Shown: positions 35,192 through 46,374, counted from the first letter of the stretch. The stretch: 64,000 nucleotides of DNA from Haloechinothrix aidingensis (GCF_013450155.1 NZ_JACCKD010000002.1:114531-178530), one strand, 5' to 3'. The notes: generated by a model not told the origin, from the sequence alone. Made by a program: numbers and translations.

Positions 35192-36869
35192 GCTCGGCGA
35201 TCCAGTCACCCACCACAGTAGACAGCAAGGACAGCGGCACCGGGCCGCAGTCGAGCACGGCCTCGTGGAACCGCCTGATGTCGAACGCGGGCCCCAGCCG
35301 GTGCTCTGCTTCCGCGCGCAGGCGCCGTATCTCCTGCCTGCCCACCATGTACGACAGTGCCTGGCCCGGTACCGCCGCGTAGCGGTCCACCTCGGGGCCG
35401 ATCTCCGCGGGAGTCAGCGGGGTGTGTTCGGTGAGGAAGCCGACAGCCCGCTGCCGGCTCCAGCCGTACGCGTGCAAGCCCGTGTCCACCACCAGCCGCG
35501 CGGCGCGCAGTGAGTCCTGGGCGAGCATGCCCAACCTGCTCAGCGGGCCGGAGTACAGCCCCATCTCGTCGGCGAGGCGTTCGGCGTACAGCGCCCACCC
35601 CTCGGCGTAGGCGTTCACGTCGGCGATCCTGCGTATCAGGGGGAGCCGGTCCAACCCGAGCGCGGTCGTCGTCTGGAAATGATGGCCCGGGATGACCTCG
35701 TGAAACGCGATCGCCTCGGCGAGATGCCGGCACCGCGACCCCGGATCGGACGTGTTGGCGAAGTAGGTACCCGGACGCGTCCCGTCGAGCGATGGTGGGG
35801 TGTAGTACGCGGTCGCCCCGCCACCGGCCTCCGCGTCCGGAACGGGCCTGACCTCGACAGGGTCGGCAGGTAGACGATCGAACCAGCCCGGCGCGACCGC
35901 CTCGGCCCTGCGGATCGCGGCACGAGCGGCATCCAGCAGCTCGGCACCGCTCGACCAGCGAAGCGCGCGGTCATGGCGCAGGCGCTGGAAGATCTCTGTG
36001 AGATCGCTCGTCCCGAACGCGGCCACACCGATCTCCGCGTACTCCCCCGCCAGCTCGCCGAGCACCGCCATACCCGTCTCGTGTAGCTCGTCAGCGCCCC
36101 GTTCGGTTGTGGTGTGCACGCTCGCCAGCGCCGCGTACCGGTGCTCGCCACCTGGTTGCCACCACAGCCCGGCCTGCGCGTCCGGCCTCGCCCGCGGTGC
36201 GACCTCGGTGGCAAGGAACATCCGGTAGCGCGCGTACGCCGGACGCACCTTGTCGTCCACCAGCGCGTCCCGGTGTCGCGTGAAGTCCGGCACGGGGACC
36301 TGTGCCGGGACGTTCCGCAACGGGTCCGCGTCGTAGTTCGACAGGTACCGGTCGATGTAGTCGAGACCGGCACGCACCAGGAACGCGGGCGGCGCCAGCC
36401 CGCGTGCCAGACCGGCCCGCTGGCGTTCGGTGATCGTGGCCAGGTACCCGGGCAGCGCGGCGAGCCGATCCAGGTAACCGTGCGCCATCCGCGCACTGCC
36501 CAGCGAGATCATCGGCAGGGCCACCAGGGGCCACAGCGCCGGTGCCGACAGCCCGTCGCTTACCGAGAACTCCTCGGTCCGTACCTCGATATGCGCCGCC
36601 ACCGCGCAGGCCTGCTGCACGACGAGCTCGCGCGTGATGCGATCGGTCGGCTCCAGCCACGCGGGATCCACTGCTGTCGCGGCACGTGCGATGGCGAACA
36701 TCTGATCCCTGCAGCGCTGCCGCGCCGCCTCGTCGTAGTCGACCAACCTGTGATGAGGCCCCTCCAACCCCAGCAGGGATGCCTCGACGGGATCGGCTTC
36801 GAACCGGGCGGCGACGAGCTCGTCGGCGAGCGCGGCGATCCGCGAGGTCACCGCCTGCGTCTCGTTCAT
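35181..36869 (-). CDS. DUF885 family protein, copy 1
   Basis: About 562 residues. The DUF885 signature region AIAFHEVIPGHHFQTTTALG carries HExxxGHH, thought to bind zinc; further motifs are NAYAEGWALYAERLADEMGL and VPGQALSYMVGRQEI. The family resembles metallopeptidases, but its substrate is not established. The ATG at 36869 overlaps the upstream paralogue by four bases; a longer in-frame extension is a shadow of that gene. Confidence 0.9.
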   Translation of the reverse strand: MNETQAVTSRIAALADELVAARFEADPVEASLLGLEGPHHRLVDYDEAARQRCRDQMFAIARAATAVDPAWLEPTDRITRELVVQQACAVAAHIEVRTEEFSVSDGLSAPALWPLVALPMISLGSARMAHGYLDRLAALPGYLATITERQRAGLARGLAPPAFLVRAGLDYIDRYLSNYDADPLRNVPAQVPVPDFTRHRDALVDDKVRPAYARYRMFLATEVAPRARPDAQAGLWWQPGGEHRYAALASVHTTTERGADELHETGMAVLGELAGEYAEIGVAAFGTSDLTEIFQRLRHDRALRWSSGAELLDAARAAIRRAEAVAPGWFDRLPADPVEVRPVPDAEAGGGATAYYTPPSLDGTRPGTYFANTSDPGSRCRHLAEAIAFHEVIPGHHFQTTTALGLDRLPLIRRIADVNAYAEGWALYAERLADEMGLYSGPLSRLGMLAQDSLRAARLVVDTGLHAYGWSRQRAVGFLTEHTPLTPAEIGPEVDRYAAVPGQALSYMVGRQEIRRLRAEAEHRLGPAFDIRRFHEAVLDCGPVPLSLLSTVVGDWIAERRR

Positions 36870-38533
36870 GCTTCTCCGGATGCCCAGCTGCCGATCACAC
36901 GCTCCAGCACGGCGAGTGGGACCGCGCCACACCCGAGTACACGGTCGTGGAACTCGCGGATATCGAAGTCCGCGCCGAGCGAGCGCTCCGCCATGGCTCG
37001 AACCCGCTGGATCTCCAAGCGCCCCACCATATAGGACAGCGCCTGTCCCGGGTAGGCGATGTAGCGATCCACCTCGGACTCCACCTCGACCAGCGGCATC
37101 GGGGTGTTCGCCGCCAGGTAGTCGACGGCCTGTTGCCTGCTCCACCCCTTGGCGTGCAGACCCGTGTCCACCACGAGCCGTCCTGCCCGCATCGAGTCGT
37201 TCGCCAGCATGCCGAGCACGGCGACGTCATCGGAGTACAGGCCCATCTCGCGCGCCAACCGCTCGGTGTAGAGCCCCCACCCCTCGATGTAGGCCGTGAA
37301 CCCGCCGAGCTTGCGCAGCAGCGGCAGGTGCGCGAGCAGCTGCGCGGTACTGAGCTGGAAATGGTGCCCGGGGATGACCTCGTGGAACGCCGTCGCCTCC
37401 GATGTGTGCTTGAAGCGCTCCGTGACCTTGTAGGTATTGGCGAAGTACGTGCCGGGACGGGACCCGTCGGTGGCGGGCTGCACGTAGTACGCGGCGGGAG
37501 CGCCGGGTGCGGCGGCCGCTGGAACCTCGTCGACGACCCAGGGCTGCGGCGGGATGCTGCCGAACCAGCGTGGCGCCTCGCGCTCGGCCCTGCCGATCGC
37601 CGCGCGTGCGTCGTCGAGCAGCGCGTCCGCACTCGGCCAGCGCAGTTCCGGGTCGGTGCGCAGCCGGTCGAATATCTCGCCGAGCTCGCGTGTACCGAAG
37701 ACCCTCGACCCGACCTCGGTGTACTCGCCTGCCAGCTCGTCGATCAGCGCACGGCCGGTGTCATGCAGCTCAGCCGGGGACCGGGACGTCGTGGTGTGCA
37801 CCCCGGCGAGCGTGCGGTAGGCGTCCTCACCCCCTGGCAGCCAGCACAGCCCCGGCCGGTCCGAGGTACGGGCGTGCGGGGCGATCTCGCGGGCGAGCCC
37901 GTCCCGGTAGGTCGCGAAGGCGGGACGCACGACCTCGGCGAGCAGGCTGGCGCGCACGGCGTCGAACTCCCCGGCCAGGGACTCGGGCGCCTGCGGCTGC
38001 AGCAACGGATCGGATTCGCTCTCCGACAGGTACCGGTCGAGGTGCGCGATCGCCGCCTCGACCAGGTGTTTCACCGGGGTCCTTCCGGACAGCACACCCG
38101 CGCGATGGCGGTCGAGCGCCTGCTCGAGATGGTCCGGCACCGCCGCCAGCCTGTCGAGGTAGGCCCGCATCGCGGTCTCGTCGCCCACGCTGAGCATCGG
38201 CAGCAGCGACAGCAGCTGCGCGGCAGGCGCGACGAACAGGTCGGTGACCGTCAGCTCGGCCATCCCGACGCCGAACTCGTCCAGCGCGGCCCGAGCGTGC
38301 GCGATCACCACGTCCCGCGTGGTGCGGTCCTCGGCGGCGAGCTCGGCCGGATCGAGGGCCGACGCGCGGTCGAGGATATCGCGCATCCGGTCGGCCGTGT
38401 GCCGCTCGGCCTCCTCGGTCATATCGCCGAGTCCGGGGCGCGTCATGTCCACCCCGAGCAGGGCCGGCCACAGTGGATCAGCGTCGAACTGGACCTCGAG
38501 CAGCTCATCGGCCAGCTGTGCGACTTCGGTCAT
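36866..38533 (-). CDS. DUF885 family protein, copy 2
   Basis: About 555 residues and clearly paralogous to the downstream gene: ATAFHEVIPGHHFQLSTAQL, FTAYIEGWGLYTERLAREMG and YPGQALSYMVGRLEIQRVRA align with it, as do the N-terminal ADEL..FDADP and the Tyr-rich central strands. The ATG at 38533 follows GGGAGGG. Side-by-side, translationally coupled copies suggest either a heterodimer or two enzymes of different specificity. Confidence 0.9.
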   Translation of the reverse strand: MTEVAQLADELLEVQFDADPLWPALLGVDMTRPGLGDMTEEAERHTADRMRDILDRASALDPAELAAEDRTTRDVVIAHARAALDEFGVGMAELTVTDLFVAPAAQLLSLLPMLSVGDETAMRAYLDRLAAVPDHLEQALDRHRAGVLSGRTPVKHLVEAAIAHLDRYLSESESDPLLQPQAPESLAGEFDAVRASLLAEVVRPAFATYRDGLAREIAPHARTSDRPGLCWLPGGEDAYRTLAGVHTTTSRSPAELHDTGRALIDELAGEYTEVGSRVFGTRELGEIFDRLRTDPELRWPSADALLDDARAAIGRAEREAPRWFGSIPPQPWVVDEVPAAAAPGAPAAYYVQPATDGSRPGTYFANTYKVTERFKHTSEATAFHEVIPGHHFQLSTAQLLAHLPLLRKLGGFTAYIEGWGLYTERLAREMGLYSDDVAVLGMLANDSMRAGRLVVDTGLHAKGWSRQQAVDYLAANTPMPLVEVESEVDRYIAYPGQALSYMVGRLEIQRVRAMAERSLGADFDIREFHDRVLGCGAVPLAVLERVIGSWASGEA

Positions 38534-38704
38534 GCGGCGCCCTCCCTGTCCGGCACATCCCGTACGGCAACCTCGCCTGTCCGAGCTTAGCTGGCGGACC
38601 CCACGGACCGCCGGGCCCACCGGAGCCGGGATCGCAGGTACCTCGCGGCACACCAGCGTTCACCCGGCGACCCGATCGGTCGCCGAAACGGTAGCGTTGC
38701 CGTC

Positions 38705-39700
38705 GTGGCCGTGACTGACCCAGCGGATGCCCGCCTACTCGCCGCCCTCGCCGAGCACGGCAAGGCACCGGTGCACGACGTCGCCGCGCGAGCCGGCATG
38801 GACCCCAGGGAAGCTGCCTACCGGCTCGTCGGGCTGTCCGGATCGGGCCTCCCACTGCTCGTCGGCGTGGAGTGCGACCCGCAGGGCGTGCGCGCCGCAC
38901 TGCCGCCCCAGGGGCACGGATACACCCAGCAGGCCCCCCAGCAGACCCCCCAGCAGGGCGCACCGCCGGGCGCGTACCCGGGACCCCAGCAGGCACAGCC
39001 CCCGTCGTCACCGGCGGCACCTCCGGCGACGCCGTCGGGGCCGTACCCGGTGCACGGCGCACCGTCCGGACCGCACCCGGCGCCGCCCCCGCCTTCCGGC
39101 CCGCACGCGGCGCCCGGGCAGCCTCAGGCTAGCGGCGCCGGCGCACCGGCCGCGCCGGAGGCGCAGGCACCGGCACCCGATGCTGCGATGAGCGTCTGGG
39201 GGCCACCGCAGAGCGCCGGATGGGCACGGGGCGACCAGCAGGCACCGGGACGTTCCGGCCCGGTGGCCGGAACGGCAGCCCGGCACGGCACGGTCGGCGA
39301 CACGTTGCACACCGAAGGGCTGGAGTCCGAGCAGCTGTCGATCCAGCTGCTGGAGGTCCAGGACCCGGCCGACTTCCTGTTCGGGGCAGGCGGTTACCAG
39401 CTCGCCCCCGGTGAGCGTGCCGTGGTCGTACACACCGAGGTCACCAACACCGGTACCACCGCGTTCGGGTACCTGCCGGACAACTTCCTCGAACTGGTCA
39501 CCGCCGACGGTACGGCGATAGCGAAGGCCCCGGTCTCGTTGACGTCCCGCCCACCCCATCGGATCGGAGTGGGACCCGGGCAGACCGCCGGGGGGCACAC
39601 CGTCTACATACTGCCCGAGTCCACCCGGTTGGCCTCGGTGCGCTGGAGCCCCCGTCCCGAGCCCGACGAACGCACTGTCACCTGGACCGTCGACGAGTGA
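38705..39700 (+). CDS. Conserved hypothetical protein: helix-turn-helix-like N-terminus, Pro/Gln linker, DUF4352-like C-terminus
   Basis: 331 residues. Residues 5-60 (ADARLLAALAEHGKAPVHDV, AARAGMDPREAAYRLVGLSG) look like an AsnC-type helix-turn-helix. A Pro/Gln/Gly-rich linker covers about 70-185, and a beta-sandwich-like domain (GERAVVVHTEVTNTGTTAFG, YLPDNFLELVTADG) ends the protein. Membrane segments are not obvious. The TAGCGT box seven bases before the GTG at 38705 suggests leaderless expression; a GTG at 38711 is an alternative. Function unknown. Confidence 0.78.
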   Translation: MAVTDPADARLLAALAEHGKAPVHDVAARAGMDPREAAYRLVGLSGSGLPLLVGVECDPQGVRAALPPQGHGYTQQAPQQTPQQGAPPGAYPGPQQAQPPSSPAAPPATPSGPYPVHGAPSGPHPAPPPPSGPHAAPGQPQASGAGAPAAPEAQAPAPDAAMSVWGPPQSAGWARGDQQAPGRSGPVAGTAARHGTVGDTLHTEGLESEQLSIQLLEVQDPADFLFGAGGYQLAPGERAVVVHTEVTNTGTTAFGYLPDNFLELVTADGTAIAKAPVSLTSRPPHRIGVGPGQTAGGHTVYILPESTRLASVRWSPRPEPDERTVTWTVDE

Positions 39701-39703
39701 CCG

Positions 39704-40639
39704 TCAGTTCTGGGCACGCAGGGTCTCCACCGCGTTCGCCAGGTCCTCCGGATAGTCCGATGTGAACTCGACCCATCGGCCGTCCTCGGGGTGGGCGAAC
39801 CCGAGCGACCGGGCGTGCAGCCACTGCCTCGGTACGTCGAGCGACTTGGCCAGAGCAGGGTCGGCTCCGTAGGTCAGGTCCCCGACGCACGGGTGCTTCA
39901 GCGCCGCGAAATGCACCCTGATCTGGTGGGTACGTCCCGTCTCCAAGTTGATCTGCACAAGCGATGCCGACCGGAACGCCTCGATCACCTCGTAGTGCGT
40001 CACGCTCGGCCTGCCGCTGGCTACTACCGCGAACTTGTAGTCGTGCTTGGGATGGCGGTCGATCGGCGCATCGATCGTCCCCTTGCTCGGATCGGGATGC
40101 CCCTGCACGAGTGCGTGATACCCCTTGTCGACGGTGCGTTCCTTGAACGCGCGCTTGAGCACGCTGTATGCGTGCTCGCTCTTGGCCACGACCATCACCC
40201 CGGTGGTACCCACATCCAGGCGATGCACCACACCCCTGCGCTCCTCCGCGCCCGAGGTGGATACGCGGACACCCGCGGCCGCGAGCCCTCCGATCACGGT
40301 CGGCCCCTCCCAACCGGGGCTGGGATGGGCAGCCACCCCGACCGGCTTCTCCACGACGGCGATGTGATCGTCGGAGTGCAGCACGCGCAGCCCGGGGACG
40401 GGAACCTCGTCGACCGCGGTGACGGCGGCCTGCCGATCCGCCTCAGGCAGCGTCACCTCGAGAACGCTGGCCGCCATCATGCGGTCCGACTTACCGGCCC
40501 GCTCACCGTCGAGGAGTACCTTGCCGTCCGCTGCGAGCTCCGCCACCGCGGTACGGGACATACCGAGCAGCTTCGCCAGCCCCGCGTCGACACGCATCCC
40601 GTCGAGGCCGTCCGGGACCGGCATCATCCGCTCGCTCAT
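39704..40639 (-). CDS. RluA-family pseudouridine synthase
   Basis: 311 residues. An N-terminal S4-like RNA-binding region ([20 protein letters not shown]) precedes the catalytic [15 protein letters not shown] (Asp nucleophile), then [20 protein letters not shown]. It isomerises uridines in 23S rRNA in the RluD manner; the exact sites are not inferable. It is coupled to lspA by a four-base overlap, the usual actinobacterial order lspA-rluD. Confidence 0.93.
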   Translation of the reverse strand: MSERMMPVPDGLDGMRVDAGLAKLLGMSRTAVAELAADGKVLLDGERAGKSDRMMAASVLEVTLPEADRQAAVTAVDEVPVPGLRVLHSDDHIAVVEKPVGVAAHPSPGWEGPTVIGGLAAAGVRVSTSGAEERRGVVHRLDVGTTGVMVVAKSEHAYSVLKRAFKERTVDKGYHALVQGHPDPSKGTIDAPIDRHPKHDYKFAVVASGRPSVTHYEVIEAFRSASLVQINLETGRTHQIRVHFAALKHPCVGDLTYGADPALAKSLDVPRQWLHARSLGFAHPEDGRWVEFTSDYPEDLANAVETLRAQN

Positions 40640-41193
40640 TCACGACCCTCCCTCGTGGCATCGTCCGGCAGGCGCCCGGCCGCGGGTCCTGCGCTGTCGT
40701 AGTCCCTGCCGAGCAGCGTGAGGACCACGATCAGCACCGCACCGACGACGATCGCCGAGTCCGCGACGTTGAACACCGGCCAGATCCGGCCGTCCGGGGC
40801 GAACACCGACACGAAATCCACGACGTGCCCCCGCAGCACGGCAGGCTCCCGGAAGATGCGGTCGACCAGATTACCGAGGGCGCCGGCCAGCACCAGGCCG
40901 AGACCGACAGCCCACGCCTTCGAACGTAGCTTGCGGGCGATCCAGATGATCGCGATCACCACGCCGATCGCGATCAGCGCCAGCAGCCAGGTCAGCCCGC
41001 TTGCCAGGGAGAACGCCGCGCCCGGGTTGCGAACCAGCTGGAGGTACACGGCGCCGCCGAGGATCCGGACCGGCTCGCGTCCCTCCAGCGTCGCCACGAC
41101 GAGGACCTTGGTCAGCACATCCAGCGCGAACACCAGGACCGTCACGACCGTCACGATGGCGATACGCCGGGGCGGCAACTGCTCAGTAGTCAC
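40636..41193 (-). CDS. lspA: Lipoprotein signal peptidase
   Basis: About 185 residues with four membrane helices. Catalytic aspartates lie in [11 protein letters not shown] and [11 protein letters not shown], with [13 protein letters not shown] between. It removes the signal peptide of prolipoproteins at the membrane after diacylglyceryl transfer. The GTG at 41193 gives the normal N-terminus; an ATG at 41238 would add an uncharacteristic 15 residues. Confidence 0.94.
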   Translation of the reverse strand: MTTEQLPPRRIAIVTVVTVLVFALDVLTKVLVVATLEGREPVRILGGAVYLQLVRNPGAAFSLASGLTWLLALIAIGVVIAIIWIARKLRSKAWAVGLGLVLAGALGNLVDRIFREPAVLRGHVVDFVSVFAPDGRIWPVFNVADSAIVVGAVLIVVLTLLGRDYDSAGPAAGRLPDDATREGRE

Positions 41194-41248
41194 CCGGCCA
41201 TTGTCCCGCGCCCCGTCCGGCCCGCGCGCCCAGCCCACGCACGAGGCG

Positions 41249-42733
41249 TCACCGGCCTGTCTCGCCCTTCCAGCGAGCCAACCGCCCGGCCCGGTCCACG
41301 GCCCTGATCCGCCGTTCCACCGCCGCGCGCACCGACTCCGTCGTGACGATCAACAGGTCGTCGTTCTCCGCGAGCCGGGTCGACTCGTTCGGGGTGAACC
41401 CGGTGTCGTTGCGCACCACCAGGCTCACCGTCGCACCCTTCGGCAGCCGCAGCTCGGCGATGTAGACGCCGTGCAGCTTCGAACCCGGCTGGATACGCAC
41501 CTGCAGGAGGTTCGCGCCGAGGTGGTCCAGCGGCGCCGCGTCCACCTGCACCTCCCGTGGCTCGGCCTCACGCGCGATACCCAGTGCCTTCGCCAGCGGC
41601 GTCATCGTCAGCCCCTGCAGCAGGGTGAAGACGACGACCAGCACGAACACGATATCCAGCAACAGGTCGGCTCCCGGCCGTCCCTGTGCCAGCGGGATGG
41701 AGGCGAGCACGATCGGGACGGCCCCCCGCAGACCCGCCCAGGAGATGAAGACCTGCTCCCGCCACGGGATCTTGAACGGCAACAGCGACGGGACCACCGA
41801 CAGCGGCCGCGCGATGAACAGCAGAACGGCCCCGGCGAACAGCCCCGCCAACACCGTATGCATATCCAGCAGCCGCGCGGGAGCGGCGAACAGCCCCAGC
41901 AGCACGAACAGACCGATCTGGGCCAGCCAGCCGATCCCCTCGGCGAACGACAGGGTGTCCGAACGGTGCGGCAGGCGTGAGTTGCCCAGCACCACGCCTG
42001 CGATGTACGTCGCCATCAACCCGGAGGCCTGCGCGAGCTGACCGGCGGCGAACGCGAACACGCACACCGCGACGGTGGCCAGCGGGTAGAGGCCCGTCGC
42101 AGGCAGCGCGGCCCTGCGCAGGGCCTGGGCGCCCAGCCAGCCGAGCCCGAGCCCCACCAGCGCACCGAACACGAGCTGGTAAGCCACGTCGAGCGGTACC
42201 AGCCACGTGATCGGGTCGGTCCCGGCCAGCAGGATGACCATGATGTAGACGGGGGCGTCGTTGAGTCCCGACTCCAGCTCCACGGCCCCGGACAGGCGCT
42301 TGCGGATACCCTTCCCGCGCAGCACGCTGAACACCGCGGCCGCGTCCGTCGAGGACAGCACGGCGCCCCACAACAGGGCGGTGCGCCAGTCGAAGTCCAG
42401 CACGAGGTACATCGCCGTGCCCACAACGGCGACGCTGATCGCGACCGAGACCGTTGCCAGCGCGATCCCCGGGCCCAGAGCGGGCCGGACGACGCTCCAC
42501 CGCGTACCGAGGCCGCCCTCCGCGAGGATCAGTACCAGCGCGGCGATACCGAGAGACTGCGTGAGCTCGGCGTCGTCGAACTGGATACCCAGACCTTCCT
42601 CGCCGAGCACGACACCGATCGCGAGGTAGACCAGCAGGGTCGGCAGCCCGAGGCGCGTGGAGAACCGGACCGCGACGACGCCGGCGAGCAGCACGGCAGC
42701 GCCTACGCCGAGAATGACAGGGAGCTGCTCCAC
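41249..42733 (-). CDS. K+/H+ antiporter, NhaP2-type, with C-terminal RCK_C domain
   Basis: 494 residues. About 12 membrane helices cover residues 5-390, including SSTDAAAVFSVLRGKGIRKR and ELESGLNDAPVYIMVILLAG (ND pair of the CPA family core) and WAGLRGAVPIVLASIPLAQG. The soluble tail ANLLQVRIQPGSKLHGVYIA is RCK_C-like and likely regulatory. It exchanges K+ or Na+ for H+ in pH and ion balance. No operon partner is evident. Confidence 0.9.
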   Translation of the reverse strand: MEQLPVILGVGAAVLLAGVVAVRFSTRLGLPTLLVYLAIGVVLGEEGLGIQFDDAELTQSLGIAALVLILAEGGLGTRWSVVRPALGPGIALATVSVAISVAVVGTAMYLVLDFDWRTALLWGAVLSSTDAAAVFSVLRGKGIRKRLSGAVELESGLNDAPVYIMVILLAGTDPITWLVPLDVAYQLVFGALVGLGLGWLGAQALRRAALPATGLYPLATVAVCVFAFAAGQLAQASGLMATYIAGVVLGNSRLPHRSDTLSFAEGIGWLAQIGLFVLLGLFAAPARLLDMHTVLAGLFAGAVLLFIARPLSVVPSLLPFKIPWREQVFISWAGLRGAVPIVLASIPLAQGRPGADLLLDIVFVLVVVFTLLQGLTMTPLAKALGIAREAEPREVQVDAAPLDHLGANLLQVRIQPGSKLHGVYIAELRLPKGATVSLVVRNDTGFTPNESTRLAENDDLLIVTTESVRAAVERRIRAVDRAGRLARWKGETGR

Positions 42734-42881
42734 AACACCTCCACCTCGCCGCAGACTCCGAACTCACATTGTGACGCACCCGCGCGTCGTGGCAGGTGAA
42801 CGCCTCGCACGATGGCCGGATACGTAGGGTGACGCGTACCGTTCCGGGCCACGAGCGCCGGGTGCCCCGCTCGGCGCGTGC

Positions 42882-43175
42882 TCAGTACAGCGCCCTGAGC
42901 CGCTCGGCGGCGTCAGCCGCGTCCGCGGCGCTCGCCGACAGCTCGATGAGCTTGTCCCTGCTGTTGGGTCCGCGTACGATCATCAGCTCCCGCGCACGCA
43001 CCCCGAGCGCCCTGGCCAGGGTCCTGCGCACCGCATCGTTGGCCTTACCGTCGTTCGCGGGGGCGGACACGGACACCACGAGCGCGGTACCGAGCGCACT
43101 CTCCCGGCTGCCGTCCACGAGGTCGCGTTTCGCTCCCGGCCTGACCCGGACGGCGAAGCGCAACGTATCGGACAC
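42882..43175 (-). CDS. DUF167 (YggU) family protein
   Basis: 97 residues: LRFAVRVRPGAKRDLVDGSR and VSAPANDGKANDAVRRTLAR are the conserved DUF167 motifs. Structures of the family show a small alpha/beta fold; the function is not settled. The GTG at 43175 lies six bases after TACGAT, so translation is probably leaderless. Confidence 0.88.
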   Translation of the reverse strand: MSDTLRFAVRVRPGAKRDLVDGSRESALGTALVVSVSAPANDGKANDAVRRTLARALGVRARELMIVRGPNSRDKLIELSASAADAADAAERLRALY

Positions 43176-43181
43176 CGCGCG

Positions 43182-43187
43182 ATCGTA
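43182..43187 (-). promoter_or_regulatory. -10 element for leaderless DUF167 transcript
   Basis: TACGAT on the minus strand ends six bases before the GTG start, the spacing expected when transcription starts on the start codon. No ribosome binding site is present. Confidence 0.5.
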
Positions 43188-43218
43188 GCGGCCGGGCTCC
43201 GCCTGCCTGCGCGGCGCG

Positions 43219-46200
43219 TCAGCCCGCGGTGCGCTTGGACACCGCGACCCGGACCGTGTGGCCGTCCCCGACCGTGCCCTCGTAGCCGCCGTCCACACCG
43301 GCGAAGCCGACCTCGTCGGCCAGCGTCTCGCCTGCGATGAAGTCCTGGTGCTTTCGCGCGGCCGCGACCACGTCCTCGCCCGCGTCCACCCGCAGTGAGA
43401 TGCGGTCGGCCACGTAGAGTCCGGCGTCCCTGCGCGCTTGCTGGATCACCCGGACCAGGTCCCTGGCAACACCCTCGTCGGCCAGCTCACCGGTGACGTC
43501 GGTGTCGAGCAGCACGAGGCCCGAACCGGACGGGAGCTCGGCCGCGGCAGCATGGTCCTTCGCCACGAACCGGCGCTCGTACTCCCCGTCCTTCAGCTCG
43601 ATGCCGGCCGCGACGACGTGGCCGTCGGGGCTGGTGTGCCACTCCCCCGACTTGACCGCCTTGATCACCTTCTGCACGTCCTTGCCCAGGCGCGGGCCGG
43701 CCGCCCGCGCGTTGACCGCCACCTGGAACCCGCCGTAGGCGGCCACATCGGTGGTGAGCTCGACGTCCTTGACGTTGACCTCGTCGCGGATGATGTCGGT
43801 GAACTCGGCGAGGAGCTCGGCGTCAGCGGCGGCGACGAGGAGCTTGGCCAGCGGCATGCGCACGCGGAGCTTGTTGGACTTGCGCAGGCCGAGTGCCGCC
43901 GAGCACACCTGGCGGACCCGGTCCATCGTCCCGACGAGGGTGGGGTCGCCACGCAGCTCGCCGGAGGACGGCCAGTCGCACAGGTGTACCGAACGCCCAC
44001 CCGTCAGGCCACGCCAGACGGCCTCGGTGGTCAGCGGCAGCAGCGGCGCCGCCACCCTGCAGGTGACCTCGAGCACGGTGTGCAGGGTATCGATCGCCTC
44101 GCGGTCGCCTGCCCAGAAGCGCTCCCGTGAACGGCGCACGTACCAGTTGGTCAGCACCTCGAGGAACTCGCGGATGGCGTAGCACGCGCCCGCGAGGTCG
44201 TACTCGTCCATCTGCTCGGCGACGCCCGTGGCCAGCTCGTGCGCCTTGGCCAGGATGTAGCGGTCGAGCACGTGCTCGGAGGAGGTGCGGAACCGGCCCT
44301 CGACCCCCTCGGCGTTGGCGTACAGCGCCAGGAAGTACCAGGAGTTCCACAGCGGCAGCACGGCCTGCCGCACCGCGTCGCGGATGCCCCGCTCCGTGAC
44401 GATCAGGTCGCCCCCGCGCAGGATCGGGCTGGCCATCAGGAACCAGCGCATCGCGTCGGCCCCGTCCCGCGCGAAAACCTCGTTGACGTCCGGGTAGTTG
44501 TTCCTGGACTTGGACATCTTCTGCCCGTCGTCGCCGAGCACGATGCCGTGTACCACGCAGTTACGAAACGCCGGGCGGTCGAACAGCGCGGTCGCCAGCA
44601 CGTGCAAGGTGTAGAACCAGCCCCGCGTCTGCCCGCTGTACTCGACGATGAAGTCTCCGGGGAAGTGGTGCTCGAACCAGTTCGCGTTCTCGAAGGGGTA
44701 GTGCACCTGGGCGAACGGCATCGAGCCCGACTCGAACCAGCAGTCCAGCACCTCCGGGACCCGGCGCATCGTCGAAGCGCCGGTCGGATCGTCGGGGTTG
44801 GGCCTGGTCAGCTCGTCGATGTAGGGACGGTGCAGGTCCGTGGGCCGCACCCCGAAGTCGCGTTCGAGCTCGTCGAGCGAGCCGTAGACGTCGACGCGCG
44901 GGTAGGCGGGTTCGTCGGAGACCCAGACCGGGATCGGCGACCCCCAGAACCGGTTTCGGGAGATGCCCCAGTCCCGTGCGTTCTCCAGCCACCGCCCGAA
45001 CTGCCCGTCCCTGATCGACTCGGGCACCCAGTTGATCTGCTGGTTGAGCTCGACCATGCGATCGCGGAACTGGGTGACCGCGACGAACCAGGAGGACACC
45101 GCACGCTGGATCAGCGGGTTGTCGCACCGCCAGCAATGCGGGTACGGGTGCTCGTAGGTGTCGTGCCGCAGCAGCAGCCCCGAGGCTTTCAGGTCACGGA
45201 TGATCGGCTTGTTCGCCTCGAAGATGTTCAGCCCCTCGTACGGGGCGACCTCCGGGCCGAACTCCCCGCGCGCGTCGACAGGGGTGGCCGGCTCGATCCC
45301 GGCGGCGTCGGTGACGACCTTGTCCTCCTCACCGTAGGCGGGAGCGATGTGCACGACGCCGGTGCCGTTGTCGGTGGTGACGTAGTCGGCAGCCAGCAGC
45401 CGATGCGCGTTGCGGCGGCCCGCGAAGAAGTCGAAGGGCGGCGTGTAGCTGATGCCCAGCAGGTCGTTGCCCTTGTACCTGGCCAGCACTCGCGGGCTCT
45501 CCCCGAGCTCGGCCGCGTAGGACCCCAGTGTCGCCTCCGCCAGCAGGTACCGCTCACCGGTTGCCTCCACCACCACGTAGTCGAGGTCGGGGTGCACGGC
45601 GGCGGCCAGGTTGGACGGCAGTGTCCATGGTGTGGTCGTCCAGACCAGCGCGTAGGCGCCGTCCAGCTCGTCACCGGAGGAGTGCAGCCGCAGCCCGACG
45701 GTGACAGCGGGATCCTGCCTGCTCCGGTAGACGTCGTCCATTTTCGTCTCGGTGTTGGACAGCGGCGTCTCGCAGCGCCAGCAGTACCAGAGCACCCGGA
45801 AGCCCTCGTAGACCAGGCCCTTGTCCCAGAGGGTCTTGAACGCCCACATGACGCTTTCCATGTAGTCCAGGTCGAGCGTCTTGTAGTCGTTGTCGAAATC
45901 CACCCATCGTGCCTGGCGGGTCACGTAGTCACGCCACTCGCCGGTGTAGCGCAGCACCGACGCACGGCAGGCGTCGTTGAACTCGGCCACCCCCATGGCC
46001 TCGATCTCGTTCTTGTGCGAGATACCGAGCTGCTTCTCCGCCTCCACCTCGGCGGGCAGGCCGTGGCAGTCCCAGCCGAAACGGCGCTCGACCCGTGCGC
46101 CACGCATCGTCTTGTACCGCGGCACCACGTCCTTGACGTAGCCGGTCAGCAGGTGCCCGTAGTGCGGAAGCCCGTTCGCGAACGGCGGCCCGTCGTAGAA

Positions 46201-46374
46201 GACGAACTCGTTCGCCCCGTTCACGCCCGGATCGCGTGCCTCGACACTGGCCTCGAACGTACCGTCGGCGTCCCAGTACTCGAAAACCTCGCCTTCGAGT
46301 GCCGGAAACGACGGCTGGGCGGGCACCCCTTCCTCGCCCGTACCGCTGCCATGCGCTGCCTTGGGGTAGGCCAT
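43219..46374 (-). CDS. ileS: Isoleucyl-tRNA synthetase
   Basis: About 1051 residues. Signature [20 protein letters not shown] (HIGH region, here HYGH) and [10 protein letters not shown] (KMSKS). Editing-domain motifs include [20 protein letters not shown] and [16 protein letters not shown]; the C-terminal anticodon-binding region follows. It charges tRNA-Ile. The ATG at 46374 has GAGGAG seven bases upstream; the longer frame enters the T-box leader. Regulation by the T-box is supported by a specifier ATC codon. Confidence 0.96.
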   Translation of the reverse strand: MAYPKAAHGSGTGEEGVPAQPSFPALEGEVFEYWDADGTFEASVEARDPGVNGANEFVFYDGPPFANGLPHYGHLLTGYVKDVVPRYKTMRGARVERRFGWDCHGLPAEVEAEKQLGISHKNEIEAMGVAEFNDACRASVLRYTGEWRDYVTRQARWVDFDNDYKTLDLDYMESVMWAFKTLWDKGLVYEGFRVLWYCWRCETPLSNTETKMDDVYRSRQDPAVTVGLRLHSSGDELDGAYALVWTTTPWTLPSNLAAAVHPDLDYVVVEATGERYLLAEATLGSYAAELGESPRVLARYKGNDLLGISYTPPFDFFAGRRNAHRLLAADYVTTDNGTGVVHIAPAYGEEDKVVTDAAGIEPATPVDARGEFGPEVAPYEGLNIFEANKPIIRDLKASGLLLRHDTYEHPYPHCWRCDNPLIQRAVSSWFVAVTQFRDRMVELNQQINWVPESIRDGQFGRWLENARDWGISRNRFWGSPIPVWVSDEPAYPRVDVYGSLDELERDFGVRPTDLHRPYIDELTRPNPDDPTGASTMRRVPEVLDCWFESGSMPFAQVHYPFENANWFEHHFPGDFIVEYSGQTRGWFYTLHVLATALFDRPAFRNCVVHGIVLGDDGQKMSKSRNNYPDVNEVFARDGADAMRWFLMASPILRGGDLIVTERGIRDAVRQAVLPLWNSWYFLALYANAEGVEGRFRTSSEHVLDRYILAKAHELATGVAEQMDEYDLAGACYAIREFLEVLTNWYVRRSRERFWAGDREAIDTLHTVLEVTCRVAAPLLPLTTEAVWRGLTGGRSVHLCDWPSSGELRGDPTLVGTMDRVRQVCSAALGLRKSNKLRVRMPLAKLLVAAADAELLAEFTDIIRDEVNVKDVELTTDVAAYGGFQVAVNARAAGPRLGKDVQKVIKAVKSGEWHTSPDGHVVAAGIELKDGEYERRFVAKDHAAAAELPSGSGLVLLDTDVTGELADEGVARDLVRVIQQARRDAGLYVADRISLRVDAGEDVVAAARKHQDFIAGETLADEVGFAGVDGGYEGTVGDGHTVRVAVSKRTAG

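Noticed and set aside
36870-37145. A longer start for the first DUF885 gene.
   Set aside because: The extension lies inside the second DUF885 gene in another frame; the ATG at 36869 gives the family's normal start.
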